From contig CABUAT010000001.1 of the NCBI GenBank assembly GCA_902489665.1, positions 1 to 64,000 of the forward strand: a DNA stretch of 64,000 bases. The letters are read 5' to 3'. Origin of the DNA: an uncultured Collinsella sp. (GTDB lineage: Bacteria > Actinomycetota > Coriobacteriia > Coriobacteriales > Coriobacteriaceae). Under the pieces are notes generated by a model, which had not been told where the DNA came from, did not search any database, and saw nothing but the letters and a program-made list of their open reading frames with translations. Position 1 is the stretch's first letter. Each line of letters begins with the position of its first letter. A program made the translations under genes and the position numbers. Positions 33,759 to 41,856 of the stretch are shown here, piece after piece.

Positions 33759-34960
33759 CGCTCAAGCTGGGCCAGCAGCTCCTCGACGACCTCGACGGCG
33801 TCCCCAACAACCTTGTACTGGGCAGCACCAAAAATGGGGGCATCCGGGTCCTCGTTGATGGCGATAATGCACTCCGCCCCACCGATGCCGGCAAGATGCT
33901 GGATGGCGCCCGAAACACCGATACTCACGAGAAGCTTGGGCGAAACCGATACGCCCGTCTGGCCAATCTGATGGCGATACTCCAGCCAACCCGCCTCCAC
34001 GACGGGACGCGTGCAACCAAGCTCGGCACCCAGGGCATCGGCGAGTTTTCGCATCAGGGGCAGATTCTTCTTGGAGCCAATGCCGCGGCCCACCACGACC
34101 AAGCGCTCGGCATCGGCGATCGAGGCCTGCTGCCCCCACTCCTCGGCGGGAATCGAGATCTCGACACGAGCCTTAGCATCATCCGCAAGTGATATCTGGG
34201 TGATCGTGCCGGAGCGGCCGTAGTCAAAGTCAGGCGCCTTAAAGATACCGGGGCGCACCGTTGCCATCTGCGGACGGTGGTTGGGGCAAATGATGGTGGC
34301 CATCAAGTTGCCACCAAACGCCGGGCGCGTCTGCTGCAGCAAGCCCGTCTCCGTATCCATCGAAAGCACGGTGCAGTCAGCCGTGAGGCCCGTCTGCAGG
34401 CGCACGGCAACGCCAGGCGCCAGCTCGCGGCCAAACGCGGTCGCGCCGTACAGAATGGCCTCGGGCTTGCGCTCGGCCACCAAATCGCAGATCAGCCGGG
34501 CGTAGACCTCCGCATCGTTCTGGCGCAGGCGCTCGTCGCGACACACTAGGACCTCGTCCGCGCCGGCACAAACCAGGTGTTCGAGGTCCCCGAGCGAGCC
34601 CTCGGGGCCCATGCCGACCAGTGCCACCAGACGGCAGCCGCGGGCATCGGCAAGCTCGCGGCCCTTGCCCATGAGCTCATAGGCCACAGGGGCTACAGTG
34701 TCATGCTCGTCAGTCTGAACGAATACCCAAATATCTCGATACGCGTCGAGGTCCACCGCGCCGACGGCTTCATCGCGCTCGATCGAGATGGCGTTAACGG
34801 GACAGGCGTCGACGCAGCCGCCGCACAGGATGCAGCCGTCGGTTACGCGGGCGCAGCGGTTTGGCCGCTCACCCTCCACCACAATACCGCCCGAGGCGCA
34901 GGCACGAACGCAGCGACCGCAGCCGATGCAGGCTTCGCTATCGATAATCAGTCCGCTCAT
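33755..34960 (-). CDS. etfA: Electron transfer flavoprotein alpha subunit with N-terminal ferredoxin domain
   Basis: A 401-residue protein. Residues 1-60 carry two 4Fe-4S clusters: C11/C14/C17/C21 and C43/C46/C49/C53. The EtfA adenine-nucleotide domain follows, and the C-terminal FAD domain contains VVVGRGIGSKKN and IQHLAGIGGAECIIAINEDPDAPIF. Ferredoxin-fused EtfA is found in the lactate dehydrogenase/Etf complex of acetogens (LctC), where the clusters pass electrons from reduced ferredoxin. It starts one base after the etfB stop. Other roles, such as acyl-CoA dehydrogenase partner, are less likely given the dehydrogenase upstream. Confidence 0.93.
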   Translation of the reverse strand: MSGLIIDSEACIGCGRCVRACASGGIVVEGERPNRCARVTDGCILCGGCVDACPVNAISIERDEAVGAVDLDAYRDIWVFVQTDEHDTVAPVAYELMGKGRELADARGCRLVALVGMGPEGSLGDLEHLVCAGADEVLVCRDERLRQNDAEVYARLICDLVAERKPEAILYGATAFGRELAPGVAVRLQTGLTADCTVLSMDTETGLLQQTRPAFGGNLMATIICPNHRPQMATVRPGIFKAPDFDYGRSGTITQISLADDAKARVEISIPAEEWGQQASIADAERLVVVGRGIGSKKNLPLMRKLADALGAELGCTRPVVEAGWLEYRHQIGQTGVSVSPKLLVSIGVSGAIQHLAGIGGAECIIAINEDPDAPIFGAAQYKVVGDAVEVVEELLAQLER

Positions 34961-35776
34961 CTATGCCATCCCCTCGATAATCTTGGCAAGCTTTGCCGCC
35001 TGCTCGGTCGGTGTGCCCTCAACGGCTTCGCACGTTTGATCGCGGTCGGGCACAAACGAGCGCACGACCTGCGTCGGCGAGCCAGCAAGGCCGCAACGCG
35101 CGGGGTCGGCATGCACGTCGGCAGCGCTGACCACGCACACGTCCGCCTCCTCTGCCGCACGAATACCGGCAATGCTCGGCATGCGCAGCTGGCCAATCTC
35201 TTTGGCAGTTGTCATCGCGCAGGGCATCTCCAGATACACGGTCTCCTCGCCGGCATCGCATCCGTGAACGAGCGCCAGCGAACCGCACGTCGTAAAGCCC
35301 GCGCTCTGCACGCAGCTCACATCGGTCACGCAGGGAATCTCGAAGGCGCCGGCAAGCTCGGGACCAATCTGGGCCGTATCGCCGTCCACCGCCATCTTGC
35401 CGCAGATAAGCAGGTCGAAGTCCTCGTCGAGCGCCTCGATACCGCATTTGAGGGCATACGTGGTCGCCAAGGTATCGGCACCTGCAAAGGCGCGATCGGT
35501 TAGCAGCAGCGCGTCGTCGGCGCCACGGGCGATGCAGTCGCGCAGCAGCGCTTCGGTCGCGGGAATACCCATCGACACCACCGTCACGCGCACATCCATG
35601 CCAAAGCCAATAAAGTCGTCCTTGAGCGCCAGCGCGCACTCCAGGGCACTCGCATCAAAGGGATTGATGACCGCCTGCTTGCCGTCGCGCACAATGGTAT
35701 TGGTCTTGGGGTCCATCTTGACCTCGGTGCTTCCCGGCACCGCCTTGACGCACACCACCATATGGAAATCGCTCAT
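34961..35776 (-). CDS. etfB: Electron transfer flavoprotein beta subunit
   Basis: A 271-residue EtfB. It opens MVVCVKAVPGSTEVKMDP, followed by VINPFDASALECALALKD and the AMP/FAD-contacting segment GADDALLLTDRAFAGADTLATTYAL. CGKMAVDGDTAQIGPELA is the usual nucleotide-binding loop. It pairs with EtfA. In bifurcating Etf proteins this subunit carries a second FAD; that cannot be decided by eye. The ATG at 35776 has GGGGGCG upstream and begins two bases after the dehydrogenase stop, so the three genes form one operon. Confidence 0.94.
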   Translation of the reverse strand: MSDFHMVVCVKAVPGSTEVKMDPKTNTIVRDGKQAVINPFDASALECALALKDDFIGFGMDVRVTVVSMGIPATEALLRDCIARGADDALLLTDRAFAGADTLATTYALKCGIEALDEDFDLLICGKMAVDGDTAQIGPELAGAFEIPCVTDVSCVQSAGFTTCGSLALVHGCDAGEETVYLEMPCAMTTAKEIGQLRMPSIAGIRAAEEADVCVVSAADVHADPARCGLAGSPTQVVRSFVPDRDQTCEAVEGTPTEQAAKLAKIIEGMA

Positions 35777-35778
35777 CT

Positions 35779-37380
35779 TCACGCGCCCCCTTTCTGGACG
35801 AGTTCATCCAAGAGCTTCTCCGAAAACAGGTTGCCGCGACCCAGCTGTCCGGCAGGATCGAGCTGGAGCTTGAGCTGCGCCGACTCGACCATGGCCTCGT
35901 GGCCGTACATCGTCTCCAAAAAACCCGCCTTGATCTTGCCAACGCCGTGCTCGGCAGAGACGGCACCGCCCATAGCCGTAACTTCGGAGGCCCACTGGGC
36001 AAACAACTCGCCGCCGCGGCGGTAATCCTGCGCATCGCGCGGCAGAATGTTCACATGCAGGTGGTTGTTACCAATGTGTCCCCAAGCGGCAGACTCGAGC
36101 CCACTTTCGGCCAGCGTGCGGCGATAGAGGGCGATGACGTCGGCCAGACGCGCGTTGGGCACCGACATGTCCGAGCCCAGCTTGGTGATGGTGGGGTCCG
36201 TGCGGCGACGTTCATCGATAAGCATGTTGACGCTCTCGGGTACCGCATGGCGGAAGAACCGCTGGCACTCGCGATCGACTTCGGTGCGCGCAACCCATGT
36301 CGCATCGTCACGACCGCCTGCAAGCTCCAGCACCCATCCCAGGTGGTACAGCTCCTCGGTCGCCTGGGCCTCGTCATCGCAGTCGAGCTCAACATAGACA
36401 CAGACCTTAGCCTCTTTGTCGAGCGCCGGCAGCGAGGCAAATGCCGTCGACTGCTCGCGCTGGCGACGTAGGATATCCAGGGCGCCCGCATCGAAATACT
36501 CGATGGCGGCCGCGTGGGACAGGACGGGGCGCACGGAATCGGTGAAGGACACGGCCTTGTCTTCGCTATCGAAGAAGCAACTGACGCCCCATACGACCGC
36601 CGGTGCCGGCTGCAGGGCAATCTCGAGCTCAGTGATGACGCCGAGCGTGCCGCAGGCGCCGATAAAGAGGTCGATGGCATCCATGTCGTCCGCAACAAAA
36701 TAGCCCGAAGCATTTTTGGTCTTGGGCATGGTGTAGGCGGGAAGATCAAGCTCGAGCGCACGGCCTTCCGCCGTCACGAGTGACAGGTGGCGGCCCCGAG
36801 CAAAAACCACGCCGCGCTGAAGCTCGACCAGGTCGCCATCGGTCAGCGCGACATGAAGACCCGTGATGTGGGGGCGCATGGGACCGTAAGCGTAGCTACG
36901 GGCGCCGGAAGCGTTGCATGCCGCCATACCACCCAAGCAGGCAGATGCCTCGGTAGGATCGGTGGGAAAGAACTGCTCGGGGGCATCCTGAAACTCCTCG
37001 TAAGCCTTAAGCGATGCCTGGTCCCAGCCTGCGGTCGGAAGCACCTTTTTGCCCAGTTGCTTGCGCAACTCGGACAGCACGACACCCGGCTCTACGCGAA
37101 GCAGAAAGCGACCCTGTTCATCGCGGCGAAGGCCTAGGTAGCGATTCGTACGGGAAGTGTTGAGAATGTGGCCGCCATGGGGCACGGCGCCGGCGGCAAG
37201 ACCGGTCCGGGCGCCCTGAACCGTTACCGAGACGCGCTCGGCATGGAGCTGCCGCAAGATGGCGCGAACCTCGTCTTCCGATGTTGGAAACGAAATGCTC
37301 GAGGCCTCGCCCGACGAGCGAGACTCGTCGCGACCGTATTCCTCGAACTCATCAGTGAAGGGTTTGATAGTTGCAGACAT
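35779..37380 (-). CDS. FAD-linked 2-hydroxyacid dehydrogenase (GlcD/D-lactate dehydrogenase type)
   Basis: A 533-residue flavoenzyme of the PCMH/GlcD family. The FAD domain contains SVTVQGARTGLAAGAVPHGG, a strand LRVEPGVVLSEL, PTDPTEASACLGGMAACNASG and GTLGVITELEIAL. The C-terminal substrate domain ends with SAEHGVGKIK, whose His is the usual metal/substrate ligand. It probably oxidises D-lactate or another 2-hydroxyacid and hands electrons to the EtfAB proteins encoded next. It is longer than LctD of acetogens (about 470 residues). GGGGAG precedes the ATG. It is first in a three-gene operon. Confidence 0.88.
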   Translation of the reverse strand: MSATIKPFTDEFEEYGRDESRSSGEASSISFPTSEDEVRAILRQLHAERVSVTVQGARTGLAAGAVPHGGHILNTSRTNRYLGLRRDEQGRFLLRVEPGVVLSELRKQLGKKVLPTAGWDQASLKAYEEFQDAPEQFFPTDPTEASACLGGMAACNASGARSYAYGPMRPHITGLHVALTDGDLVELQRGVVFARGRHLSLVTAEGRALELDLPAYTMPKTKNASGYFVADDMDAIDLFIGACGTLGVITELEIALQPAPAVVWGVSCFFDSEDKAVSFTDSVRPVLSHAAAIEYFDAGALDILRRQREQSTAFASLPALDKEAKVCVYVELDCDDEAQATEELYHLGWVLELAGGRDDATWVARTEVDRECQRFFRHAVPESVNMLIDERRRTDPTITKLGSDMSVPNARLADVIALYRRTLAESGLESAAWGHIGNNHLHVNILPRDAQDYRRGGELFAQWASEVTAMGGAVSAEHGVGKIKAGFLETMYGHEAMVESAQLKLQLDPAGQLGRGNLFSEKLLDELVQKGGA

Positions 37381-37725
37381 GCAGAACTCCCCTTTAGCTA
37401 ACTACAGTGTTTGCAGGGAGATGTTACCGCATCGTTTCGTTGACGTGTTCGAGACCGTCTCCATAATTGAGGATTTTTACGTTCGTGCAATTCGGCGAGC
37501 GGCCGCTACATCTCGGCAGGCGATGTTTTTGACACATATCGCCTTGCCGCCAACGATCGCGAAATTGGCGCTCAAAAAATGTTGAAGTATTTTTTACCAC
37601 CTACTACCTGCGACGATGCGAATCCGTCAAGTATTTGGTCAGCTTTTGGTCAAGTAGTGGCTGATACGGTCGGCATCGACAGCCAAACCGATAGAAGTTT
37701 TGGCCCCAGAAGCAGGGAGGTTCCT
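37381..37725. other. Divergent intergenic region with hairpin
   Basis: A 345-base gap between the dehydrogenase operon and the secreted-protein cluster. It has an imperfect inverted repeat at 37514-37549 (CGGCAGGCGAT against ATCGCCTTGCCG). TTGACA at 37529-37534 lies inside that loop, with only a weak AACGAT 17 bases on. A plus-strand frame from 37579 joins the 98-residue gene, but the internal start has the better ribosome binding site. No RNA gene was recognised. Confidence 0.4.
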
Positions 37726-38022
37726 ATGGCATATTACTGGCCCCAGTACGGTGTCGCCATCGAAGTCGACGACGATCCCCATCTCCTGCCTTTCGAAGAA
37801 GAGGCATTCCCCGACACGACGGTCTACCACGTCACTACCGATGTGATCTGCGACCCCGAGTCGTTCTCGGCACTCGCCCACCACATCGCACGCATCCACG
37901 ACATCGAGCTCCCTCCCGACTTCGATGAGCTTGTCTACTCGCGCCGTCTGATGCTTCACATGCTCTTTGGAGCGGACCCGTCCACGTTCGCACGCGTCTA
38001 CACCACCAAGGACGCCGCATGA
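37726..38022 (+). CDS. Hypothetical protein, possible Vsr/DUF559-like fold
   Basis: A 98-residue protein I do not recognise with confidence. The ATG at 37726 has GGGAGG upstream. It lacks a signal peptide or membrane segment. The opening YYWPQYGVAIEVDDDPHLLP resembles the strand of Vsr/DUF559-type endonuclease-like proteins (WP-Y-AIEVDG-H), but the later catalytic residues are not apparent, so it may be a non-catalytic or unrelated protein. Its last bases overlap the next start (ATGA), tying it to the secreted-protein genes. Confidence 0.6.
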   Translation: MAYYWPQYGVAIEVDDDPHLLPFEEEAFPDTTVYHVTTDVICDPESFSALAHHIARIHDIELPPDFDELVYSRRLMLHMLFGADPSTFARVYTTKDAA

Positions 38023-38528
38023 GCGCGAAGAAGTTGCCCCGGCTCGCGAGTCCGGGACATCGCAAGAAACTCATCGCTGTCTGCTTGGCTATCGTCTGCG
38101 CCCTCGTCGCCGTAGGCTTGTACACCTGGCAGACACAGCCCGTACCCGAAGCGGGCGCCTCGGTCACGACGGCCGAGGGCAAATCGCGCCAAGAAATCCA
38201 AGACGAGCTCGACGCCATCGTCCGCGACAACATGATGACGATCTCGGTCGCGCCGGTCGCCCAGCTGCAGGAAGGCGGCAAGTTGCGCGTCAACGTGCAA
38301 AACGTCCAGGACAACAAGTTTCCCCAGCGATTCCGCGTCATTCAAAACGACGAGACCATCTATGAGTCCGGCATCGTCGAAACCGGCAAGACGGTTGAGA
38401 CGTGTCCCGCCGGCGATATCGAGGAAGGCGAAGCGTATATCGAAATCCAGGCACTCGACACCAAGACCCATGACAACCACGGCAATCCGACGCGCGTCAA
38501 GGTCCGGGTGGAACAGGCCGAGAGCTAG
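38019..38528 (+). CDS. Membrane-anchored extracellular hypothetical protein
   Basis: A 169-residue protein with a basic N-terminus (KKLPRLASPGHRKK), one hydrophobic segment (about residues 17-37) and an extracellular part of about 130 residues that looks beta-rich (ISVAPVAQLQEGGKLRVNVQNV, then FRVIQNDETIYESGIV). There is no lipobox or catalytic motif. The start overlaps the preceding gene by four bases. It resembles accessory subunits of surface structures in general form only. The family is unknown to me. Confidence 0.75.
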   Translation: MSAKKLPRLASPGHRKKLIAVCLAIVCALVAVGLYTWQTQPVPEAGASVTTAEGKSRQEIQDELDAIVRDNMMTISVAPVAQLQEGGKLRVNVQNVQDNKFPQRFRVIQNDETIYESGIVETGKTVETCPAGDIEEGEAYIEIQALDTKTHDNHGNPTRVKVRVEQAES

Positions 38529-38618
38529 CCCCTAACGCCCGCTGTGTCATTGCGCGCAGTCACCAACACTCGTCCAATCATCGCGGGGACGGCCCGCGGC
38601 GAATAGAAAGGAACGACC

Positions 38619-39218
38619 ATGGACATCACCAGGAACATGAACGGAGCCAGAGCGCTCGTCGTGGGCGCAGGGCTCGCGCTCGCGCTCGCAATGGGCGCCG
38701 CCCCGACGCCAGCTATGGCAGCCGGGCGTGTTGGAAGCACGAAGGTAATGGTCAAGACCGAGATCGACAACGTTAATTTCAAAGTTCCGACGGTTATTCC
38801 GTTCGTCGCCAAGGCCGACGGCACGCTTCAGGGCCCCTCAGAAGATGCAACCACCATCGACAACCTTTCGGCCTACGGCATCCATGTCACCAACATGAAG
38901 ATCGATGCCATGAACACCTGGACCATTGCCGCCGACGCGAAGACCGGAACCGCTCAGAACTCCATCGACTTTAAGGTCGGTCCCGAAGGCGCGCTCCAAG
39001 ACGCCAGTGCCGCAATGCAGGGAACGGGAATCGATCTTTCCAAAAACGCAACCTTTGATATGGGCTATCAGGGTATTGCCGGCGGTTCGGACAAGATCAA
39101 GCTCAAGACGAGCGGAAATGTCGCCCGCGTCACGCGCGACATCTTCCACGTAACCGGCGAAGGCGATCAAGTTGCAACAATCACCTGGACGGTCGAGCCC
39201 GGTGCGCACACGGCATAA
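38619..39218 (+). CDS. Secreted surface-type hypothetical protein
   Basis: A 199-residue protein with a clear signal peptide (hydrophobic core about 12-28, cleavage probably after PAMA). The mature part is about 165 residues, has no Cys, and is predicted beta-rich. It opens VGSTKVMVKTEIDNVNF and ends with VATITWTVEPG, which recalls secreted sandwich domains such as WxL/camelysin-like proteins but is not a firm match. GAAAGG precedes the ATG. It overlaps the short sortase-tail gene that follows, so the two products are probably made together. Confidence 0.78.
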   Translation: MDITRNMNGARALVVGAGLALALAMGAAPTPAMAAGRVGSTKVMVKTEIDNVNFKVPTVIPFVAKADGTLQGPSEDATTIDNLSAYGIHVTNMKIDAMNTWTIAADAKTGTAQNSIDFKVGPEGALQDASAAMQGTGIDLSKNATFDMGYQGIAGGSDKIKLKTSGNVARVTRDIFHVTGEGDQVATITWTVEPGAHTA

Positions 39219-39462
39219 GGTGATCGCCCTGGCCGCCGCCGTCAGCATCCTAGCGTTTGGGCCAGCCATGGCCTTTGCCCAGCAAGAACAGGCTCAGGCC
39301 GCCACGCAAGTGACGGTCGACCTCTCGGGGCTCGACCGCGGCAACCACCAGGAACCGTTGGCGCAGACAGGCGACGAAAAGCAGCTCTTGGCAGCAAGCG
39401 TCGCTGCGGCGGGCGCGGGAGCCACCGGCCTCGGACTGTGCATCAAACGCAACCAGCAATAA
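39202..39462 (+). CDS. Short surface protein with LAQTG sorting-like tail
   Basis: An 86-residue protein starting at a GTG inside the end of the previous gene. It has a signal peptide (cleavage probably after AMA or FAQ) and a tiny mature region. The C-terminus is a sortase-like sorting signal: LAQTG at residues 53-57, a hydrophobic stretch and a basic tail KRNQQ. LAQTG departs from LPxTG by replacing the proline, so the dedicated sortase, if any, may be class-specific. No sortase gene is in the window. A TTG at 39172 would make a slightly longer form. Confidence 0.7.
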   Translation: MRTRHKVIALAAAVSILAFGPAMAFAQQEQAQAATQVTVDLSGLDRGNHQEPLAQTGDEKQLLAASVAAAGAGATGLGLCIKRNQQ

Positions 39463-39501
39463 GACACAACCAGCTCGCACAATATAAAGCAAGGAGACCC
39501 C

Positions 39502-40932
39502 ATGGCATCGAAGAACCTTTTGCCCGTCGTCGCGCTCTGCGGCGCACTCGCAACCGGAACGCCTATCGCCGCTTGGGCGACCCCCGTCATGGCGGACTCC
39601 TTGCCGGCAGCCCTAAGCCCCGCACCAGACCCGTCGAGCGTCATTGCGTGCAAGCGGTTTTCGCTCACACAGGCAACAGTCTCGACCTCGGGATGCCTTC
39701 GTCAGGACACGGACAGCTCGATAGTCGTGGATATCAAGCGTTCGGACAAGACGGACGGCTCCCAGGCAGGATGCGCCATCTGCACGTGGCGCTCAGTTGC
39801 GCTCGATGCAGATGACGACCCTTGCGATTTGGAGCTACGCATCGACATCGCTTCGGTCGATGACTCGGCGAACGAAGCGAAGGTCGCCTTCGACAGCGCG
39901 TTTTTCGAAGAAGAAGGAGGTGTATGCCTGGGCTGCGTTGTCTCGCACGCCGACGGCGCGCAGCCCACGCTCTCATTCACGGCATCGTTGCGACTGACCA
40001 AAGCCGGCACCGATGCCATCGCGGCGGGAGAAGCGTCCCTGCTGTTCTACGCCGTCAGCGCCAAGGACACAAACGCTCATTTCGAGAAGCCAGCCGGATC
40101 ACTCAGTCTTACACGAGGGATGGAGGCAGGCCCTATTGAAATCGATGCCCACGCGCAAAGCAGGCAACGCATTCTTGCCGACCCGGCGCTTCTCGAAATG
40201 GAGTGGAACGGATCCGGAGCCATCGGAATTCTCCCCTCCGCGCTTGACGCCAAGACGCTCCCCTCAAACGACGAACCCATCAACGCAACCATACAAGAAG
40301 AGAGCGCGGATAAAGAAGCAGGTGCGGGCGACACGCCGTCGCCGACAAACAGCGCCCCAGCTTCTTTCGAAGCACCGAATGAGCCCGTTACCGATCCAAA
40401 CGATCCCGAGCTCGCGGACAGTCTGGGGCTTGCTGATCCTCAAGAGATCGATGAAGGTAACTGTTGCGTGCTTGCCGCACTCGACCACACAGAGGTCATC
40501 GACGCTGCGAACATCGAAGTTGCCGCCGCCAATCAGCCCGTCCGCAAGTCGGCTATCATCGCATTTCCCGAATCCATCGAAGTCGTCTTTTTGCCATCGG
40601 GCGAGGTCGTGGCCCCAACACTGCTCACCTTGTTGGGCGCCAAGAATACTCGAAACGAAATTAAAAAGGTCACGGTTGTCGACCCTGCAACCACCGCCAA
40701 GCTGCGTCTATACGCCGTTGCTCCAGACGGAGGCAAGACCTTGGAATTCGATGGTGACACACTCCTAGCCTGGCGACGTCTGGACATTATGCAAGACGTC
40801 TCGTATCAGATCGAACTCGAAGGGTTTGATCGTGCCCGCGATGCCAATATCATCGCCGCGGCTATTGAATCCCCGCAGCGGCTTATGACACTGCGCTTTG
40901 AATACTATCCCTATGTCCCGACAACCACCTGA
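39502..40932 (+). CDS. Large secreted hypothetical protein
   Basis: A 476-residue protein with a signal peptide (hydrophobic residues 7-24, cleavage probably near AWA or VMA). It has an N-terminal beta-rich domain with four to six Cys (including CAICTW and CLGCVV), an acidic Pro/Ser/Glu-rich linker (about 245-310) and a second beta-rich domain (about 340-476). No membrane anchor or sorting motif is seen at the C-terminus, so it may be held by other surface proteins. CAAGGAG precedes the ATG. I do not recognise its family. It ends the five-gene cluster. Confidence 0.78.
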   Translation: MASKNLLPVVALCGALATGTPIAAWATPVMADSLPAALSPAPDPSSVIACKRFSLTQATVSTSGCLRQDTDSSIVVDIKRSDKTDGSQAGCAICTWRSVALDADDDPCDLELRIDIASVDDSANEAKVAFDSAFFEEEGGVCLGCVVSHADGAQPTLSFTASLRLTKAGTDAIAAGEASLLFYAVSAKDTNAHFEKPAGSLSLTRGMEAGPIEIDAHAQSRQRILADPALLEMEWNGSGAIGILPSALDAKTLPSNDEPINATIQEESADKEAGAGDTPSPTNSAPASFEAPNEPVTDPNDPELADSLGLADPQEIDEGNCCVLAALDHTEVIDAANIEVAAANQPVRKSAIIAFPESIEVVFLPSGEVVAPTLLTLLGAKNTRNEIKKVTVVDPATTAKLRLYAVAPDGGKTLEFDGDTLLAWRRLDIMQDVSYQIELEGFDRARDANIIAAAIESPQRLMTLRFEYYPYVPTTT

Positions 40933-41050
40933 GGCTTAAATGCTGCACATCATTCCTAACACCACTTATATAACGTATTAGATGAGTCGCGATGTGCCTC
41001 GCATTTCGTTCTGCTACGATTGCCACGTTGGCATCAATACAGGAGGGCTC
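40933..41050. other. Gap between secreted cluster and DUF554 gene
   Basis: 118 bases containing an AT-rich patch (TATATAACGTATTAG near 40967-40981) that may hold the promoter of the DUF554 gene. No terminator-like hairpin is obvious. Confidence 0.3.
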
Positions 41051-41767
41051 ATGCCGGGCTTGGGAACAATCATCAACGTTGTGCTTTTAGTTGCGGGCGG
41101 TCTTTTGGGATTAGCGGGCGGCCGCTTCATCACACCGCGCATCCAAGACACGCTCATGAAAGCATCGGGGCTGTGCGTCCTGTTTATCGGCCTTGGCGGC
41201 ACCATGCAAAAGATGCTCCTTATCGATGGGAAGGCGCTAGCGACCACCGGCACCACCATGCTCATCGTCTCATTTGCGCTCGGTTCGCTCATCGGCGAGG
41301 CCGTCAACTTGGAAGCCGCCATCGAGAACCTTGGCGAATGGCTCAAGCGCAAGACCGGCAGTGAGGGCGATAACGAGTTCACCAACGCTTTTGTCTCGAC
41401 TTCACTCACCGTGTGTATCGGCGCCATGGCAATTGTGGGATCGATCCAGGACGGCCTGCTCGGCGACTGGTCAACGCTTGCCCTCAAGGGCGCACTGGAC
41501 TGCATCATTGTCTGCACCATGACGGCCTCGCTCGGCCGCGGCTGCATCTTCTCGGCCCTGCCCGTCGCCGTGTTCCAGGGGACGATCACGCTGTTTGCGG
41601 GCGCGCTCTCCCCCATCATGACCACGGCGGCCCTCGACAGCCTCTCACTCGTGGGATCCATGCTCATCTTCTGCGTCGGCGTCAACCTTATCCGACCTCA
41701 GACCTTCCGCACGGCCAACATGCTGCCAGCCGTCGTCATTGCCGTCATCTACGCCCTCCTGTTCTAA
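41051..41767 (+). CDS. DUF554 family membrane protein
   Basis: A 238-residue protein with about seven hydrophobic segments. The opening GLGTIINVVLLVAGGLLGL, the GSLIGEAVNLEAAIENLGEWL segment and FVSTSLTVCIGAMAIVGSIQDGL match DUF554, a family of inner-membrane proteins with unproven transport function. The ATG at 41051 has AGGAGGG upstream. It probably forms its own transcript; the next gene has a separate promoter-like site. Confidence 0.9.
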   Translation: MPGLGTIINVVLLVAGGLLGLAGGRFITPRIQDTLMKASGLCVLFIGLGGTMQKMLLIDGKALATTGTTMLIVSFALGSLIGEAVNLEAAIENLGEWLKRKTGSEGDNEFTNAFVSTSLTVCIGAMAIVGSIQDGLLGDWSTLALKGALDCIIVCTMTASLGRGCIFSALPVAVFQGTITLFAGALSPIMTTAALDSLSLVGSMLIFCVGVNLIRPQTFRTANMLPAVVIAVIYALLF

Positions 41768-41809
41768 ATCTATCTACGTTGCGGCATTTCGAACATCTGT
41801 TTGATGCTG

Positions 41810-41818
41810 TGCTATGAT
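41810..41818 (+). promoter_or_regulatory. Extended -10 candidate for the TerB/BrxD/helicase operon
   Basis: TGCTATGAT fits the extended -10 pattern (TGn-TATGAT, one mismatch from TATAAT). It lies about 40 bases upstream of the GTG start of the first gene. A -35 is weak, as is common with extended -10 sites. Confidence 0.4.
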
Positions 41819-41856
41819 ATGAGGTCACCGACACCGCATAGGGAGAGGAGAGGGCG

